A DNA stretch of 64,000 nucleotides, from assembly GCA_021613535.1 (NCBI GenBank), contig CP075493.1:13206001-13270000 (forward strand), read 5' to 3'. Both the position numbers and the translations under genes were made by a program. This document shows, one piece after another, positions 10,778 through 21,834 of the stretch (position 1 is its first letter; each line of letters begins with the position of its first letter). The notes under the pieces were generated by a model. It was given only the letters and a program-made list of their open reading frames with translations, was not told the DNA's origin and did no database searches. Source of the DNA: Adineta vaga. Taxonomy: Eukaryota; Rotifera.

Positions 10778-11443
10778 TGTAACCTCGTAAATATATATTG
10801 CGAATGATAAAACGCCAAAAATATTTCAAGTGGACGCATCTCTCGATGATAAATGTCTTGTTTTAACTACATACCCATAATAATAAAAGTCGATTTCTGT
10901 CTGAAGTTTTATTATTCATTACTCTGATTTATGAATATTTTATTTGCTATCATGAATAGAATACACTTTTTGCATCTATTTTTTGTAAAGAAAATATGTT
11001 TTTCTCTTTGTTACTGCACAGTAACTGTGGAAATAATTATGAACCAAGTATTTTCTTTGCTTCCTACATATAATCTGTAACGATGTAGAATGTATTCTGA
11101 ATGAGAAATAAAACAAAGAAGGAAAAACTTTGTAGTCATCAATAAATTTAGACTACTTACAATGCAACTTCATTTTTTTTTCATTATCTTTTCGAAAAAC
11201 AAACACGTATAAAAATCGTTCACTCTTACAATATTTCAACATTTAACATGACTCTTCTATCATACGGAAGAGGAATGTTTCTACTTGAATGATTTCAATT
11301 TCAATTTCATTGTCATGTTTGAAATAATGAAGGAAACTATAAGCTATTCATATTTCTTTCAAGAACATATCCAACACCGGTCATAATAATCAAAAAACGT
11401 CAAAAGGTAGAAAATAAATTTCCTTGGAACCATTTTCATCAAT
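10778..11443. other. Intergenic, divergent promoter region, no gene seen
   Basis: AT-rich spacer between the MPEG1-like gene and the secreted propeller gene. It must hold both promoters, but I cannot single out elements. Confidence 0.5.
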
Positions 11444-12619
11444 ATGATGAGACGAAGCATATACTTTTTATTCTGTTATTTTCTTATTCAAATTCAATGT
11501 AAAAACATCTCATTTATAAACAATGCTATTCTTATTCCAATTCGATCGAAATTAAATTCAACTATATTAACAAATTTAACCTGTGACGATTGTCTCTGCT
11601 TGACAGCACATAATTCATCGATACTTGCATTGAATTGTTACGAAAATTTATCATGTGAATTCTATCTTCGTTATCCTCGAATGTATAAAATTCAATCAAT
11701 GAATAATTCTCGTCTTTATTTTCTGCAAAATATCCGTCCACAGGCAAGCATACCTTGTTGTATGTCCAATACAACATTGTTATTGCGAAAGCTTCAAAAT
11801 TCTTCTAATCGTATGATTTCTATAAATGTAAACAAACCTCGATGTATTGTGCTTGATGAGAGCAATTCATTGGTGGCTGTGACACATACAAATGGTGTGC
11901 CTTCATATTTCGATCGTTTTAATCCTCAAACTTTAGTACGTCTTGAACACATTCCAATTAATGCTTCAGTAACAACTATTACTTATTATCAAGGAAGATA
12001 TTATATTGGAATAGATTCTAATGAGACGATTTCTGTATTTATCAAAGATGGAAGCACAAATTCTCTAAGATTTATAACCAATATAAAGGCACCAACTTCA
12101 TCAGCCATGTCAGGTGTACGAGATATAATATTTGTAGACAATGGTCAAACAATGGTAGTTGCTTCTGCTGATAATAATCGTCTTTATTTTTTTTCAATGA
12201 GAAATCAGACTAATTATCAAATGACGAGATACATTACAGTTAATTATGGTATACCACATGGTCTATTTCGAATGAATGATTCATTTTTCTATGTAGCATC
12301 GTGGACTGTACCTTCTATATATGCGTATAAATATAATGAAACAACATTAAATTGGACACAAACATTATTTGCCACTGCACCGCCTAGTACCCACTCTGGA
12401 TCGCATGTATTGGTTGATGATTGCGATCGTCGATGGTTTACTATCAGTGGTTATGGAATTCGAATTTATAATGCAAATGGAGTTAATATAGGTAATTGGA
12501 TTTTAGGTTCAGGTTATTTTGATACACTCCTTCTAGACAGATACGTTGTGTTATTATCGAATCCAGAAAACAATAAAATTACTCGTATAGATCCACAAAT
12601 AACATGTGATCAAGACTAA
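11444..12619 (+). CDS. Secreted Cys-module plus beta-propeller-like protein
   Basis: A 391-residue intronless frame. The first about 20 residues are a signal peptide (MMRRSIYFLFCYFLIQIQC). Residues 47-71 hold a Cys module with spacing C-x2-C-x-C-x12-C-x5-C, followed by a CC pair at 105-106. The same module opens the gene at 13514. The rest, from about residue 120, is beta-strand-rich with repeated blade-like segments (for example MVVASADNNRLYFFSM and YVASWTVPSIYAYKYN). This resembles a degenerate NHL or SMP-30-like propeller. Many Asn-x-Ser/Thr sites fit secretion. No TM segment follows the signal peptide. The family is typical of rotifer lineage-specific secreted proteins, and no precise function can be given. 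Confidence 0.75.
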   Translation: MMRRSIYFLFCYFLIQIQCKNISFINNAILIPIRSKLNSTILTNLTCDDCLCLTAHNSSILALNCYENLSCEFYLRYPRMYKIQSMNNSRLYFLQNIRPQASIPCCMSNTTLLLRKLQNSSNRMISINVNKPRCIVLDESNSLVAVTHTNGVPSYFDRFNPQTLVRLEHIPINASVTTITYYQGRYYIGIDSNETISVFIKDGSTNSLRFITNIKAPTSSAMSGVRDIIFVDNGQTMVVASADNNRLYFFSMRNQTNYQMTRYITVNYGIPHGLFRMNDSFFYVASWTVPSIYAYKYNETTLNWTQTLFATAPPSTHSGSHVLVDDCDRRWFTISGYGIRIYNANGVNIGNWILGSGYFDTLLLDRYVVLLSNPENNKITRIDPQITCDQD

Positions 12620-13513
12620 TATATGTTTTAATGTTACATACTGTGAGTTCATGTTTATATCTTTGATATTCTCTGAATTTTGACAAGAATTCGATGAAAT
12701 AGTTTACCATGATCAAATAAATATACGATTTATATGAAAAACTATTTTAAACTTAAATATTTAATGTTATACTGAGAAAATAATCCATCGAAGGAGAAAG
12801 CATCCTTTCTCTCGATGCTGAACTAGGCGGAAACACCAACGAAATCGGAATTTTTCAGCAGAACCACACCCACACCCACACCCACTCAAATAGTAAATAA
12901 TGACGCAGAAAATTTGTATTATAAGTCGTTTTTATTAGTAAAGATTTTCTTATTCAACAGGAAACTTCATGAACAATGATAAATGAAGAGATGATAGTAC
13001 TTTTTATAGAAGACATTATGACGTTGAGAGGCATTTGAATAGGAAGCAAAGATAGACAATCAAATTCTTCAAAAGAATATACGCTTTTTAAGTTGCACTA
13101 TCACATTAGTCATCATTACTTATCATTTTTACTTTCAAATACGATAGTATTCACGTTTTTTATGAACCTTTTACTATAAAATTGATGAAGTATTTTAGGC
13201 AAAAAAAATCTTATTCTCTATCTCGATAATCAATTATTCTATTCATGTATACTTTTATTATTTTTTTCCTTTGTTTTCTCTCAATGTATGATATTTGTTA
13301 CTTTGACACTCTTCGAAAAGTTTATTATCCTTTTCGACTGTTTGTTAGATGAATTCTTTTCACCATTGAATATCTCAAATATTTTCTTTCTTCCTGTTCT
13401 CTATCTTGCGTTCATTTTCTAAAACGTTTTTACTGTAAGATCTCTTCTATATCGACATCTCGTTTTGTTCTTTTATGCTATCATTTTCAAAGACAAAAAA
13501 GTAAATTTACATA
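12620..13513. other. Intergenic with telomere-like hexamers
   Basis: No gene is seen. It contains a short CCCACA array at 12864-12887 followed by AT-rich sequence. Confidence 0.5.
12864..12887. repeat. Interstitial telomere-like hexamers (CCCACA)
   Basis: About three and a half tandem CCCACA units, the complement of the TGTGGG telomere repeat reported for bdelloids. It is intergenic and too short to be a terminal telomere. Confidence 0.65.
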
Positions 13514-14411
13514 ATGGATCCTGTCAGATTATTTCGTTATTATCTGAACTATATCATATTAATTTTATTGATGTTCATTATTGATCCTAGTATTTCGATT
13601 CGAATTAAACTAATATCTAATGCAGTGTATATAGCGTCTAATATTCTTCAAACATTTTCAAATTTGAACTGTGAGGAATGTACATGTGTTGCTTTGTCGA
13701 ATTCTGCAGTTGGATGGAATTGTATGACAATTAATGATACATGTCAATTGATCAACAATTATTCGACTACCGATCATGGTCTGATGATATTAGTCAATGC
13801 CAAGTTTTTCTCTCTCGAACTCTCATCTCAATCATCAGCAATAACAACGACCACGACACAAACAACGACAAGTAAGCAATTATTTTTCTAAAATATTGTT
13901 CTACTATGATTGCTACATTGCAGCACCATCATGTACAGTGATTCCTGACAGCAATTTGTTTAAAAAAAATGGCGCCACTGCATGGACTCTCTATTCATTC
14001 ACTTATACAGCAATGACTACATCACCTACTCTCGTATTTGGATTCTACAATGGTCCAGCCGATACTAATTACTTAGATGATGTCTCTGTTGTTCATACTA
14101 GTGCACCTCTCGATCAATTACTACAGAATCCTAGCTTTGAAAATTCTACATCAACACCTACTGGTTGGATAACATGGTGTCAATCAGGATGTGGAACCGG
14201 AAATCACGGTCAAATATCAGTTAGCTCCTGCTATTCTGGTAATTGCTATATTGATCATTGCCAGCAGCCCAATTATGATTTTCTTGCTCAATCATTTCCA
14301 GCAACAATCGGTTCTAATTACACAATTTCATTTCGATTGTATCAAGTGGGAGGTGGTGCTGGCAGATTCTACGCCAATATTTACAATTCAACTATGTTAT
14401 CGTATCTATGA
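13514..14411 (+). CDS. Secreted protein: Cys module, Thr-rich linker, galactose-binding-like domain
   Basis: Exons 13514-13871 and 13924-14411 join in phase across a 52-bp GT-AG intron, giving about 281 residues. A hydrophobic N-terminus (residues 10-24) acts as signal or anchor. Residues 53-77 carry a Cys module with nearly the spacing of the gene at 11444. A Thr/Ser stretch (TTTTTQTTTS) crosses the splice site. After it come the tail of one jelly-roll, galactose-binding-like domain and a second copy starting at LLQNPSFENSTSTPTGW with conserved Trp, Cys and Gly. The second copy ends abruptly after the GAGRFYANIYN region, so the protein looks truncated. NHL-like relics begin about 320 bp downstream and may once have belonged to the same gene. 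Carbohydrate binding outside the cell is likely but not proven. Confidence 0.65.
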
Positions 14412-14729
14412 GGACAGCAAGCAAAGAACAGACAAACGTCTAGAACAATAAAGACCGTTTTTTAGCATTAATCTCGCATATATAAATATCAATATTTTAA
14501 CTATTTGAATGTTTTCATAATAAATTTAACAGGCTAGAGTGTGAATAAGGATGATGGTACCTCTTCTTCACTCACACTCACATTCTTATTCTAAATTTAC
14601 TTCATTGTCCATTAGATATCAGTTACTTTTTTCTGCTTCTTCTTCATACTCTTATTTCCTTTGAAAAAGAAATGACTCTGTAATTGTTTTATTTACATTA
14701 TCTCAGCATGTGTGGCACTTCTCTGAAAA
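14412..14729. other. Spacer, nothing recognised
   Basis: AT-rich, with a CACTCACACTCAC stretch near 14570. No coding signal. Confidence 0.4.
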
Positions 14730-15140
14730 ATATTTAGCGACACCCTCAAGATGGAACACAACTGATATATAGCGGGTACAGCTGTAAATCTACTCTCTCA
14801 TCGATATGACTTAGCCTTAGATTCATCTAACTTAATCCATATTGCTGATTAGAATAATAATTGCATTCAGAAATAGTTTATCAGTGCATCGTACGATGCA
14901 ACCGTGGCTGATCTGGCAAATGGGAGAACAGGTACAAGTTCCACTATTCTAAACTGGACGGTTGGTGTTGTATCTGACAGATAGAGGAAACCATCGAGTT
15001 GTATTTTAGACTAAAGAAACTTGAATGGTGTAACAATTGCAGGTGTTACAGATTCATCTGCAATTAACTCAAATCAACTCAACGGACCTTACTGGGTAAT
15101 CATCGACAAGCAAATGAATGTGTTCGTAACAACCAAGTTC
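14730..15140 (+). pseudogene. NHL-repeat relic
   Basis: Translated pieces in shifting frames read as NHL blades. A piece near 14745-14880 has a KWNTTD start, LALDSSNLIHIAD-like residues and NNCIQK, interrupted by stops. The piece at 15021-15140 reads GVTIAGVTDSSAINSNQLNG then VIIDKQMNVFV. Several stops and frame changes separate them, so no intact propeller is possible. The relic lies downstream of the truncated gene at 13514, in the same orientation. Confidence 0.6.
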
Positions 15141-15612
15141 AACTGTTTCAACACTATTAAATTTACTATTAAAACCTTTATCATTGAGCTCGATAAAATA
15201 TCCACTATACTTTCTCTACATATTTTTATTAGTCTTTCAAATAAATTCAAGATTCATTTGGACTATAAATATGATATATATGTAGAAATGAGAATGTGTA
15301 CGTTTGTTTTTTCTTCAAGCACCCTCTTTCATCATTCTCTTTTTATCATAAACCGACTGACTATATAGCATACAAAAAGAAAAAGAAAATGGGCGTCACC
15401 CCCAGAGACTAATCTTTCGTTCTGTTTCTTTTGAATACTTTACGTCGATATTTACTTACAAGATAACATCATATTATATAAAAACGTGTGTTTCTTACGC
15501 ATTCTGTATCGTCCATTTGTGTTTTCATTCGCACTTTGTGCGATAAAATAGACTTTTTTTTTCTTTTGATCTCGAATGAAATTTAATTTTTTGTACGTTT
15601 CAGAATTTTGTA
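15141..15612. other. Spacer and GST 5' flank
   Basis: No gene is seen. A pyrimidine tract ending in TTTCAG lies at 15597-15602, eleven bases before the GST start codon. It is a good splice acceptor for a 5' UTR intron or for spliced-leader trans-splicing. Confidence 0.5.
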
Positions 15613-16278
15613 ATGGTTCTTCAATTGCATGTTGATTGGGTATCACAACCATGTCGGGCCGTAGGCATTTTACTACTGGAAAATAATATTGAACATGAAG
15701 TACATGAAATCAATGTTCTGACAGGAGAAACACATACTGATGCTTACAAGAAGATCAATCCAACTGGAAAAGTTCCAGCAATCGTTGATGGCGATTTTAA
15801 TTTAGGCGAATCCCATACAATCATGCGTTATTTGTGTGCAAGCAGAAATCTTCCGGATCATTATTATCCTAGTGATGTTAAAGAACGTGCAAAAGTCGAC
15901 TTTTGGTTGGATTGGCATCACACGAATTTACGTCATGGTGCGATTCGTTTAATAAGAGCAAATGTATTTGGTCCTATGAGAAATCTTCCACAACAAACAA
16001 TCGATGAATCGCGACAAGAAGGTGAAACCGTCATTAAAGCAAGTTTAAGTTTTATGGAAGAAGCTTTAGGTAAAAGTTCGTATATTGCCGGTGGAAATCA
16101 ACTTTCCATTGCTGATATTGCAATGGCATGTGAAGTGGCAATGTTTCCCGTTTTTGGTGCTTCAACAGAAGGCTATCCCAATGTTCAAGCTTGGATGAAG
16201 AAACTTTCAACAGAAATCAAATGTTGGGAACAAGTTAACGCGAAATTAAATGCATTTCTTGCATCGAAGAAGAAATAA
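15613..16278 (+). CDS. Theta-class-like glutathione S-transferase
   Basis: An intact 221-residue single-exon frame, the usual GST length. The N-terminal thioredoxin-like half has Ser11 within VSQPCRA, the position of the catalytic Ser of theta-class enzymes. It also has the cis-Pro loop GKVPAI and the ESHTIMRYL motif that contacts the gamma-glutamyl group of glutathione. The helical C-terminal half holds the conserved LSIADIA N-capping motif. The enzyme conjugates glutathione to electrophiles in the cytosol, for detoxification and redox balance. The start follows a strong acceptor (TTTCAG) by eleven bases. No damage is seen. It is one of the few clear housekeeping-type enzymes in the window. 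Confidence 0.93.
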   Translation: MVLQLHVDWVSQPCRAVGILLLENNIEHEVHEINVLTGETHTDAYKKINPTGKVPAIVDGDFNLGESHTIMRYLCASRNLPDHYYPSDVKERAKVDFWLDWHHTNLRHGAIRLIRANVFGPMRNLPQQTIDESRQEGETVIKASLSFMEEALGKSSYIAGGNQLSIADIAMACEVAMFPVFGASTEGYPNVQAWMKKLSTEIKCWEQVNAKLNAFLASKKK

Positions 16279-17457
16279 ATCAGTACCAGTTAATCAATTA
16301 CGTTTTTTTTTCAGTTTCACTTCAGAGAAATATAAATGATAGTGAAGATTAATTACGAATAAAACTGTAGCATTTACATTTCATACTTAATGTGAAAAAT
16401 AAAACAACATAAATAATTTTGTATTTGAAAAGAGATAAAGCATCATGTACATACGCATTTATGAGTCATTTCGAGATGTTTTCTATGCAAGAAAACTCAA
16501 CGAAAGAAAGAAAGAAAGAATGGAACAATCGACTGCATAATGCTGATTCATCGTTATATGATTTTTGTTTTATTGTTCGGTTTGTTGTTCCGCTCGGAAG
16601 CGCTTACGATAAGATGTTTAGAATACTTTATAGCAGCAGAAGGATAAGCTCGAGAAATAAGAGATAAGGAAACATAAGTCAGAAAACGTTAAGCCTTAAA
16701 AAGAAGAAACAGTGACATAAAAAGATATAAAGAAAGAACATAATCGAGCGTCCTTTTTTATGTGCATTTCGTATCTATCCGAAAAGTTTATCCACGTTAG
16801 AAAAAAGGAAACATGCCTCGATTTCACATTCTTTACACGTTCAAGATCAGAGAGCTATTTGACTTCGAGTGTAGTCTGTTTTCTCTTAGTTTTTCCCAAT
16901 CAAAAATGTCTTGGTAGAAGATTTACTAGTAAAGGTCAGTTCTATGTCTTGATGCGACTCTTTTTCTCACGTACTGACATATATCGAAATCTAGGGCGTT
17001 TTCTTTCGTAACACTTAAGATATTGTTAGATTCAACGTACGGGCATCTTTGAATTATGTGTGGATCTACTCTATACTTTCTCAGGAATAGTTTTTCTTGA
17101 GAAGGTGGACGAAGGGATGAAAAGGAGTTAGATGTCATTATTGTCTTCATTCTCACCCACACCCTCAAGCAAACTGACAAATAAGATAGATTTCGAAAAA
17201 TTGTCCACATTCTCAGGTCAATTTTTTAATTTAATAATAAAAGAAAATGCAAATACAATTCAATCTTTTCTTAATTATTTTTCTTTATTTGATCAGGAAC
17301 ATACAGAAACCTTTATAACAACCAGAAAAACATCTTTCGATCTTGTTATGTTACTTTGAAGAATTATAATTCTTTTTTTTCTTCTTTCTCGAATAATTTA
17401 TACATCTCTGTAAAAACAAATCATCATTACATTTTCTTTTCTAAACTTACTGAGATC
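16279..17457. other. Intergenic, contains one copy of a dispersed 50-bp motif
   Basis: No convincing gene. Open stretches exist, but their translations look random. The motif at 16500-16552 recurs near 22180. Confidence 0.5.
16500..16552 (+). repeat. Dispersed ~50-bp motif, copy A
   Basis: GAAAGAAAGAATGGAACAAT followed by a diverged block ending TGATTCAT. It matches 22182-22231 with several differences. It may belong to a short interspersed element. Confidence 0.45.
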
Positions 17458-19275
17458 ATGGTCAAAAACGGAACCTATCGACATCGTCATCGATCGTTAA
17501 AACATAAAGTAAGTTATTCAATCAGATCAATTCTATCTTCATCTATATCTTATGCAGCAACGTAAACTCAACGATAATGTCTCACATTCTACTAAAATCA
17601 TTCATGTATCGATACGATCGACACCTAAAACTGCTTCCACAAACAAAGTTAAAACGGTATCTGATAAAAACACACAACCAATGCCAGTTATTACTAATCA
17701 TCATCATCAATGTCATAATGAATCATTGAATGACTCAAGATCAACTGATCTTCATCAATATTCGCGTTCTATTTTAGAAGTAAACTTATCATATGATGAT
17801 TAATGACGAATTATTCAGTTTTCATAGGGAAGTCGATATAGTTCGAATCGAATTTCACCAGAATTCCATAATCATTCGTTGATAACAAACAATAGTTCAA
17901 AACCAATAGAATCGGAAGTAAGTTCATTATCGGAATAAACAGAATTAGATTCTGATTTGTGATACTAGATTTTTCATGCAAATTCAAGTCGTCTTGGTAT
18001 CACAAGAGAACATCATGGTTATTTGGATCGAAAGGAAAAGAAAAAGTATTGAACTATTTTTTATAACAAATTATATATATATATATTTTCATGTACGATA
18101 TTTTAGAAGCAAGAAAAACTGTATAATTATATCAGTTACAATCGGTATTTTGCTACTATTACCAATCATTATTGTTCCTTCGATTCTTTTGACACGATCG
18201 AAGACAAAAACTAATCGTAAAATTTCTAAACTTGATAATAAATCTATCGTTATTCTTGTTGTATATAGCTCCTGAAGCTAAATTACGTTGGAAGTCAAGT
18301 GGTGTAACTGTTGCTGGAATTACTGGACTGGCAGGTCCCGCTAATGATCGTTTAAACACACCAATTCATTTAGCAATTGACCATCTTAATACTTTGTATA
18401 TTGCTGATTATAATTGTCATCGAATTCAGCGTTGGTTTAACAATGCATCATCAGGTACCACAATTGCTGGAAATAAGAATTGTACTACAGGAACAACTTT
18501 GAGTGAATTGATTCTTCCTACTCATGTTCTTCTTGATTCTGATAACAATGTGTATATAGCAGATTATGGCAATTCAAGGATTGTTTTGTGGGACAATAAT
18601 TCGACATTAGGAAGAATAATTGCTGGTACAGGTAAGTGAATGAAAACTATTCTTTTTAATGAATAAATGTTAAATTTATATCTGTTAGGTTTTGCCGGTA
18701 ATGCAAGCAATGAACTGTATTCACCATTTAGTCTGACACGAGATTCCAATTCGGGTACAATCTATATAGCGGATACTTATAATCATCGTATAATGCGTTA
18801 TTTGTTAAATGCAAATTCTGGAACAATAGTTGCTGGAGGGAATGGATTAGGACGAAATGCTTCACAATTATATTCTCCTTCGAGTGTTTATTTCGAATCA
18901 TCATCGAATACTACTTTAATTATTAATTATAATCTCAATAATATTGTTAGTTGGAAAATAGGTGACAACGGGTGGAATTTGATTGCTGGTAGTATAAATG
19001 GATCAGCTGGTTCAACAGCAACACTTTTTAGTTCACCGTCGAGTATGACATGTGATCCAATGGGAAATATGTACGTTGCAGATTTATTTAATCATCGCAT
19101 TCAATTCTTTCTATCGGGCGATGCTAATGGTACAACTATTGCTGGTGTTTCTACTGTATTCGGTGTTAATGCGACACATTTAAATACTCCATATGGTGTA
19201 GCATTAGACAATCAACTTAATTTATATGTCGCTGATAGCGGTAATCATCGTATTCAGAAATTTGTTCGGTATTAA
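17458..19275 (+). CDS. Membrane-anchored (type II) NHL-repeat protein
   Basis: A seven-exon model, with all junctions GT-AG and in phase: 17458-17508, 17558-17779, 17828-17917, 17989-18045, 18114-18216, 18269-18631 and 18689-19275, giving about 490 residues. The N-terminal about 145 residues are basic, His- and Ser-rich and look cytosolic. A single hydrophobic helix follows (IIISVTIGILLLLPIIIVPS), then a short linker. At least six NHL blades come next, opening with LRWKSSGVTVAGITG and ending YVADSGNHRIQKF. With no signal peptide and an internal helix, the propeller should face outside. The fourth exon and the exact acceptor at 18113 are my least certain choices. The NHL exons are unambiguous. 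The ligand is unknown. Confidence 0.75.
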
Positions 19276-19557
19276 TTTTTTTGAGAAAAAAAGAACTTCT
19301 ATTGAAATGATAATTGTATGAAGGTGCGAGATCTAGAACACGCTTACATCATCAATATTTAAAAATAATAAAGTTTATTCAATTCATTTTTCTATATAGA
19401 ATTGAATTTTGATTATGACCATTGAAAACTGAAACACCTATTTCTAATTGATCCATTTTTTTATTTTCTTAGAATATTTTCTCTACCATTAACAATCATA
19501 TTTTCAAGCATCCTTATATCTAAATAAAATGTAACGTTTTTTCTTTTTATTATTCTT
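19276..19557. other. Spacer, nothing recognised
   Basis: AT-rich DNA between the NHL gene and the relics that follow. Confidence 0.4.
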
Positions 19558-19862
19558 ACATTTGAATAGCCATTGCTGCTCTTCGTCTTGATGTCGTATT
19601 CGCACCTACTGCGCCATCGATTAAATGATCATTATGGAATAAAGCACTCCCTACTTTCATTGTTACAGATACTGTTGGATTTATCTTTCAGTTTTATGAA
19701 AATAAACACAATGTGTATACTTTATTTAATTGAGGAATAAAATACGTACAACCATTTTCTAATATTGCATCATCTAATGTTATCCAAACACTGATTTTAT
19801 GTGGGTATGGGTGAAGCCAATGACGACACCCAAATCCTGAAGATATTTTCTGATCCAGATGA
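19558..19862 (-). pseudogene. Phytanoyl-CoA dioxygenase (PhyH) family relic
   Basis: On the minus strand two pieces read as the PhyH fold of Fe(II)/2-oxoglutarate dioxygenases. The upstream piece has CRHWLHPYPHKISVW then TLDDAILENGCTYFIP. The downstream piece has VGSALFHNDHLIDGAVGANT then TSRRAAMAIQ. A short interval between them could be a small intron or decay. The usual His-x-Asp iron motif is not seen at the start of the upstream piece, and the later iron-binding His position reads Asp in LIDGA. The N-terminal half is absent. A dead fragment is the best reading. The family includes enzymes bdelloids are thought to have gained horizontally. Confidence 0.6.
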
Positions 19863-20165
19863 TACAGCTGTATTCATCTGTGTAAGGGCAACAAATCAAA
19901 ATTTGATTGTGAACATAGTAATGATCAAAACATACAATTTACATATAACTTGTCGTAAGCTTTCATTTCGAAAAGTCAAAAGTGAACAAGCACTACTCAT
20001 GACGGCTGTAACAAACATAATCATCGTTAAAGCAGCACTTATTTTGATAACAAATGATTGATTGTGTATTGTATTGTATTGTCACATTTCGATTTATTTG
20101 AAGACGTAAAATATCATTAAGAATTAAATCAATACTTTTAACTTGAGCATTACATAGACCACCAA
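19862..20165 (-). pseudogene. Orphan 7TM receptor relic (EGF/7TM type)
   Basis: The minus strand encodes KISAALTMIMFVTAVMSSAC followed by SLLTFRNESLRQ and, in the same frame, an ITMFTIKF stretch ending in a stop. This is the TM1-TM2 region of a bdelloid receptor family that usually carries extracellular EGF modules. An upstream piece reading SIDLILNDILRLQINRN lies in a different frame. The two are separated by a GTATT microsatellite near 20070-20085, which may be the cause of the shift. The relic abuts the dioxygenase relic with almost no spacer. Confidence 0.5.
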
Positions 20166-20178
20166 TATAACAATAAGT

Positions 20179-20333
20179 ATAGAATTACCAACTAAAGAAA
20201 TTGTTCATAATCTTGAGAGACGAAAAGAAGAAATTTCTCCATTTCTATTACTTTTACAAATCGAATGTCATATTAATCAATTAAGTGCTATTGCTCAACC
20301 TATGGATGTAATTCCTTTTAGATCATTCTTGTG
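20179..20333 (+). other. Coding-like fragment, unrecognised
   Basis: About 50 codons open on the plus strand, with a protein-like composition (ELPTKEIVHNLERRKEEISP, then QIECHINQLSAIAQ) and a TGA at about 20331. I do not recognise the family. It may be an exon or relic of a lost gene. Confidence 0.25.
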
Positions 20334-20339
20334 AGAAGT

Positions 20340-20875
20340 GTGTCTCATTGGTGACAAACATTGTCATGATTTATACTAGTATTTAATCGCAGTTGACAAA
20401 TATGAACTCACAAAAAAATGTTAAAGATATATTTATATTAACATGGTAGAATGAGATTATAGAACAAAGACAGAATATGAAGTATAGATACATGAATATA
20501 CTTGTCCGCTTTTAATATAATTCTTTTTTACGTGAAATATTCTAGATGCTGTTAAACTTTTTCATGTCAGAGTGAAATTTATCGAATATATTTCTTCTTT
20601 GTTTTGATAAAATAACTCAGTTTTACTACGAAGTAATAGAAACAATTAGAGAAGTTGTCATAATCTTGTAATGACAATTGATATATGCAAAACTTAAACA
20701 CCTGCGTATAAAGACACTCTCAGTGATCAAAGGACAAAATAAACTTTTCTCAAGTCTTTTAATAAAATAGTCGAAAGAAATGAAAACAATATTTTGCTGA
20801 TTATTCTTTATTATATAAATCAAATGGCGGATAGAAGTATAATATAGTATATAATTCTGTATTTTGAAGAGAATT
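20340..20875. other. Intergenic, no gene seen
   Basis: AT-rich DNA downstream of the minus-strand receptor. No conserved frame. Confidence 0.5.
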
Positions 20876-21834
20876 CTAACAAGGTCCTATCCTATTTTTT
20901 CGACACCAGCAGAATATTTCATTTTTTACTCGTCGACGAAATTGAGACGATGTTAGTGAGAACGTATAACAACTTCCCTAGAACAACAAAAATATTAAAT
21001 CATCAAAGCTAGATTCAATAGACATACGACATAATATATATATGTTCCCAACGTAACAACTGTAGTCGTCAGATATTCTTTCGCTTGTTGATCAGACTCT
21101 TTTATAACATTAACTGTAATTAAATTATAGGCGTTATTAATCCCATATGGTATCAAACTAACAGCAACAAGTACAACATGAATAAATGTCATTCGTATCA
21201 ATTGACGATCAGCATGTAATTCAGCAAGAACAATTGTCCGATGAATATTACGATAAGTCAACAATCCAAATACTGTCATAATTCCAACAGGTATTCCACA
21301 GATGATACCAAGTAAATGTATTGCTGCAAAAATAGCAAAGGCAGGATCATCGTATCCACAAGTTTTACCATCTGATAAAATATGATATACGAAAAAAATA
21401 TGAATCCCATAAAGACACCAGAAAATAATGACAATGATTGATATTCGATGAGCCCATTTAATTTGACTACAATTTCGAATAAAATTACTTTTTGATGTAA
21501 TTAAAAATTGATCTATGATAGCTAAGCATGAGAAAGTTGTTGAAATAAGAGAAGGAACAACAAGGAGAAAATATCGTATTTGACACCATATATTCGATGT
21601 ACCAGTTGCATTGATACCAAAATATACAATCAAAATACGAAGAGGAAGATTAAGACAAATGTAAAACATATTGTCAATTGAACCCATAAAAAAATAGAAT
21701 GTACATGGATTAGTACGGTACGTGCGAACTTTCGAGAGCACTACAATATTGATAGCATTCCCAATTACACCTAAGATCAATAGAAAAATACCAGCATAAA
21801 GTGCAAGTTGTTGCGTATCGTATAATAATGTCAT
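20876..21834 (-). CDS. Rhodopsin-like 7TM receptor, two exons
   Basis: The first exon (21834-21028) encodes TM1 to the start of TM7. A 50-bp intron (GTATGT to TTCTAG) follows, and the second exon (20977-20876) restores the end of TM7 and the tail (GSCYTFSLTSSQFRRRVKNE, then IFCWCRKN). Without splicing the frame would stop at 20995, which is why the intron matters. The product is about 302 residues. TM1 has GIFLLILGVIGNAINIVVL with the conserved Gly-Asn pair. A WCQIRY Cys lies before TM3, and the DRY region is modified to AIIDQFL. TM6 lies near FIHVVLVAVSLIPYG. This is a plasma-membrane orphan receptor of the peptide-receptor-like type. The loss of Arg in the DRY region is notable but common in this expanded family. 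The gene appears intact. Confidence 0.85.

Noticed and set aside
16419-17365. Several short plus- and minus-strand frames upstream of the type II NHL gene
   Set aside because: Translations look random, no splice-consistent model links them, and none resembles a known family.
20995-21834. Treating the minus-strand receptor as truncated at TM7
   Set aside because: A 50-bp GT-AG intron at 20978-21027 restores the end of TM7 and the tail in frame, so the gene is complete.
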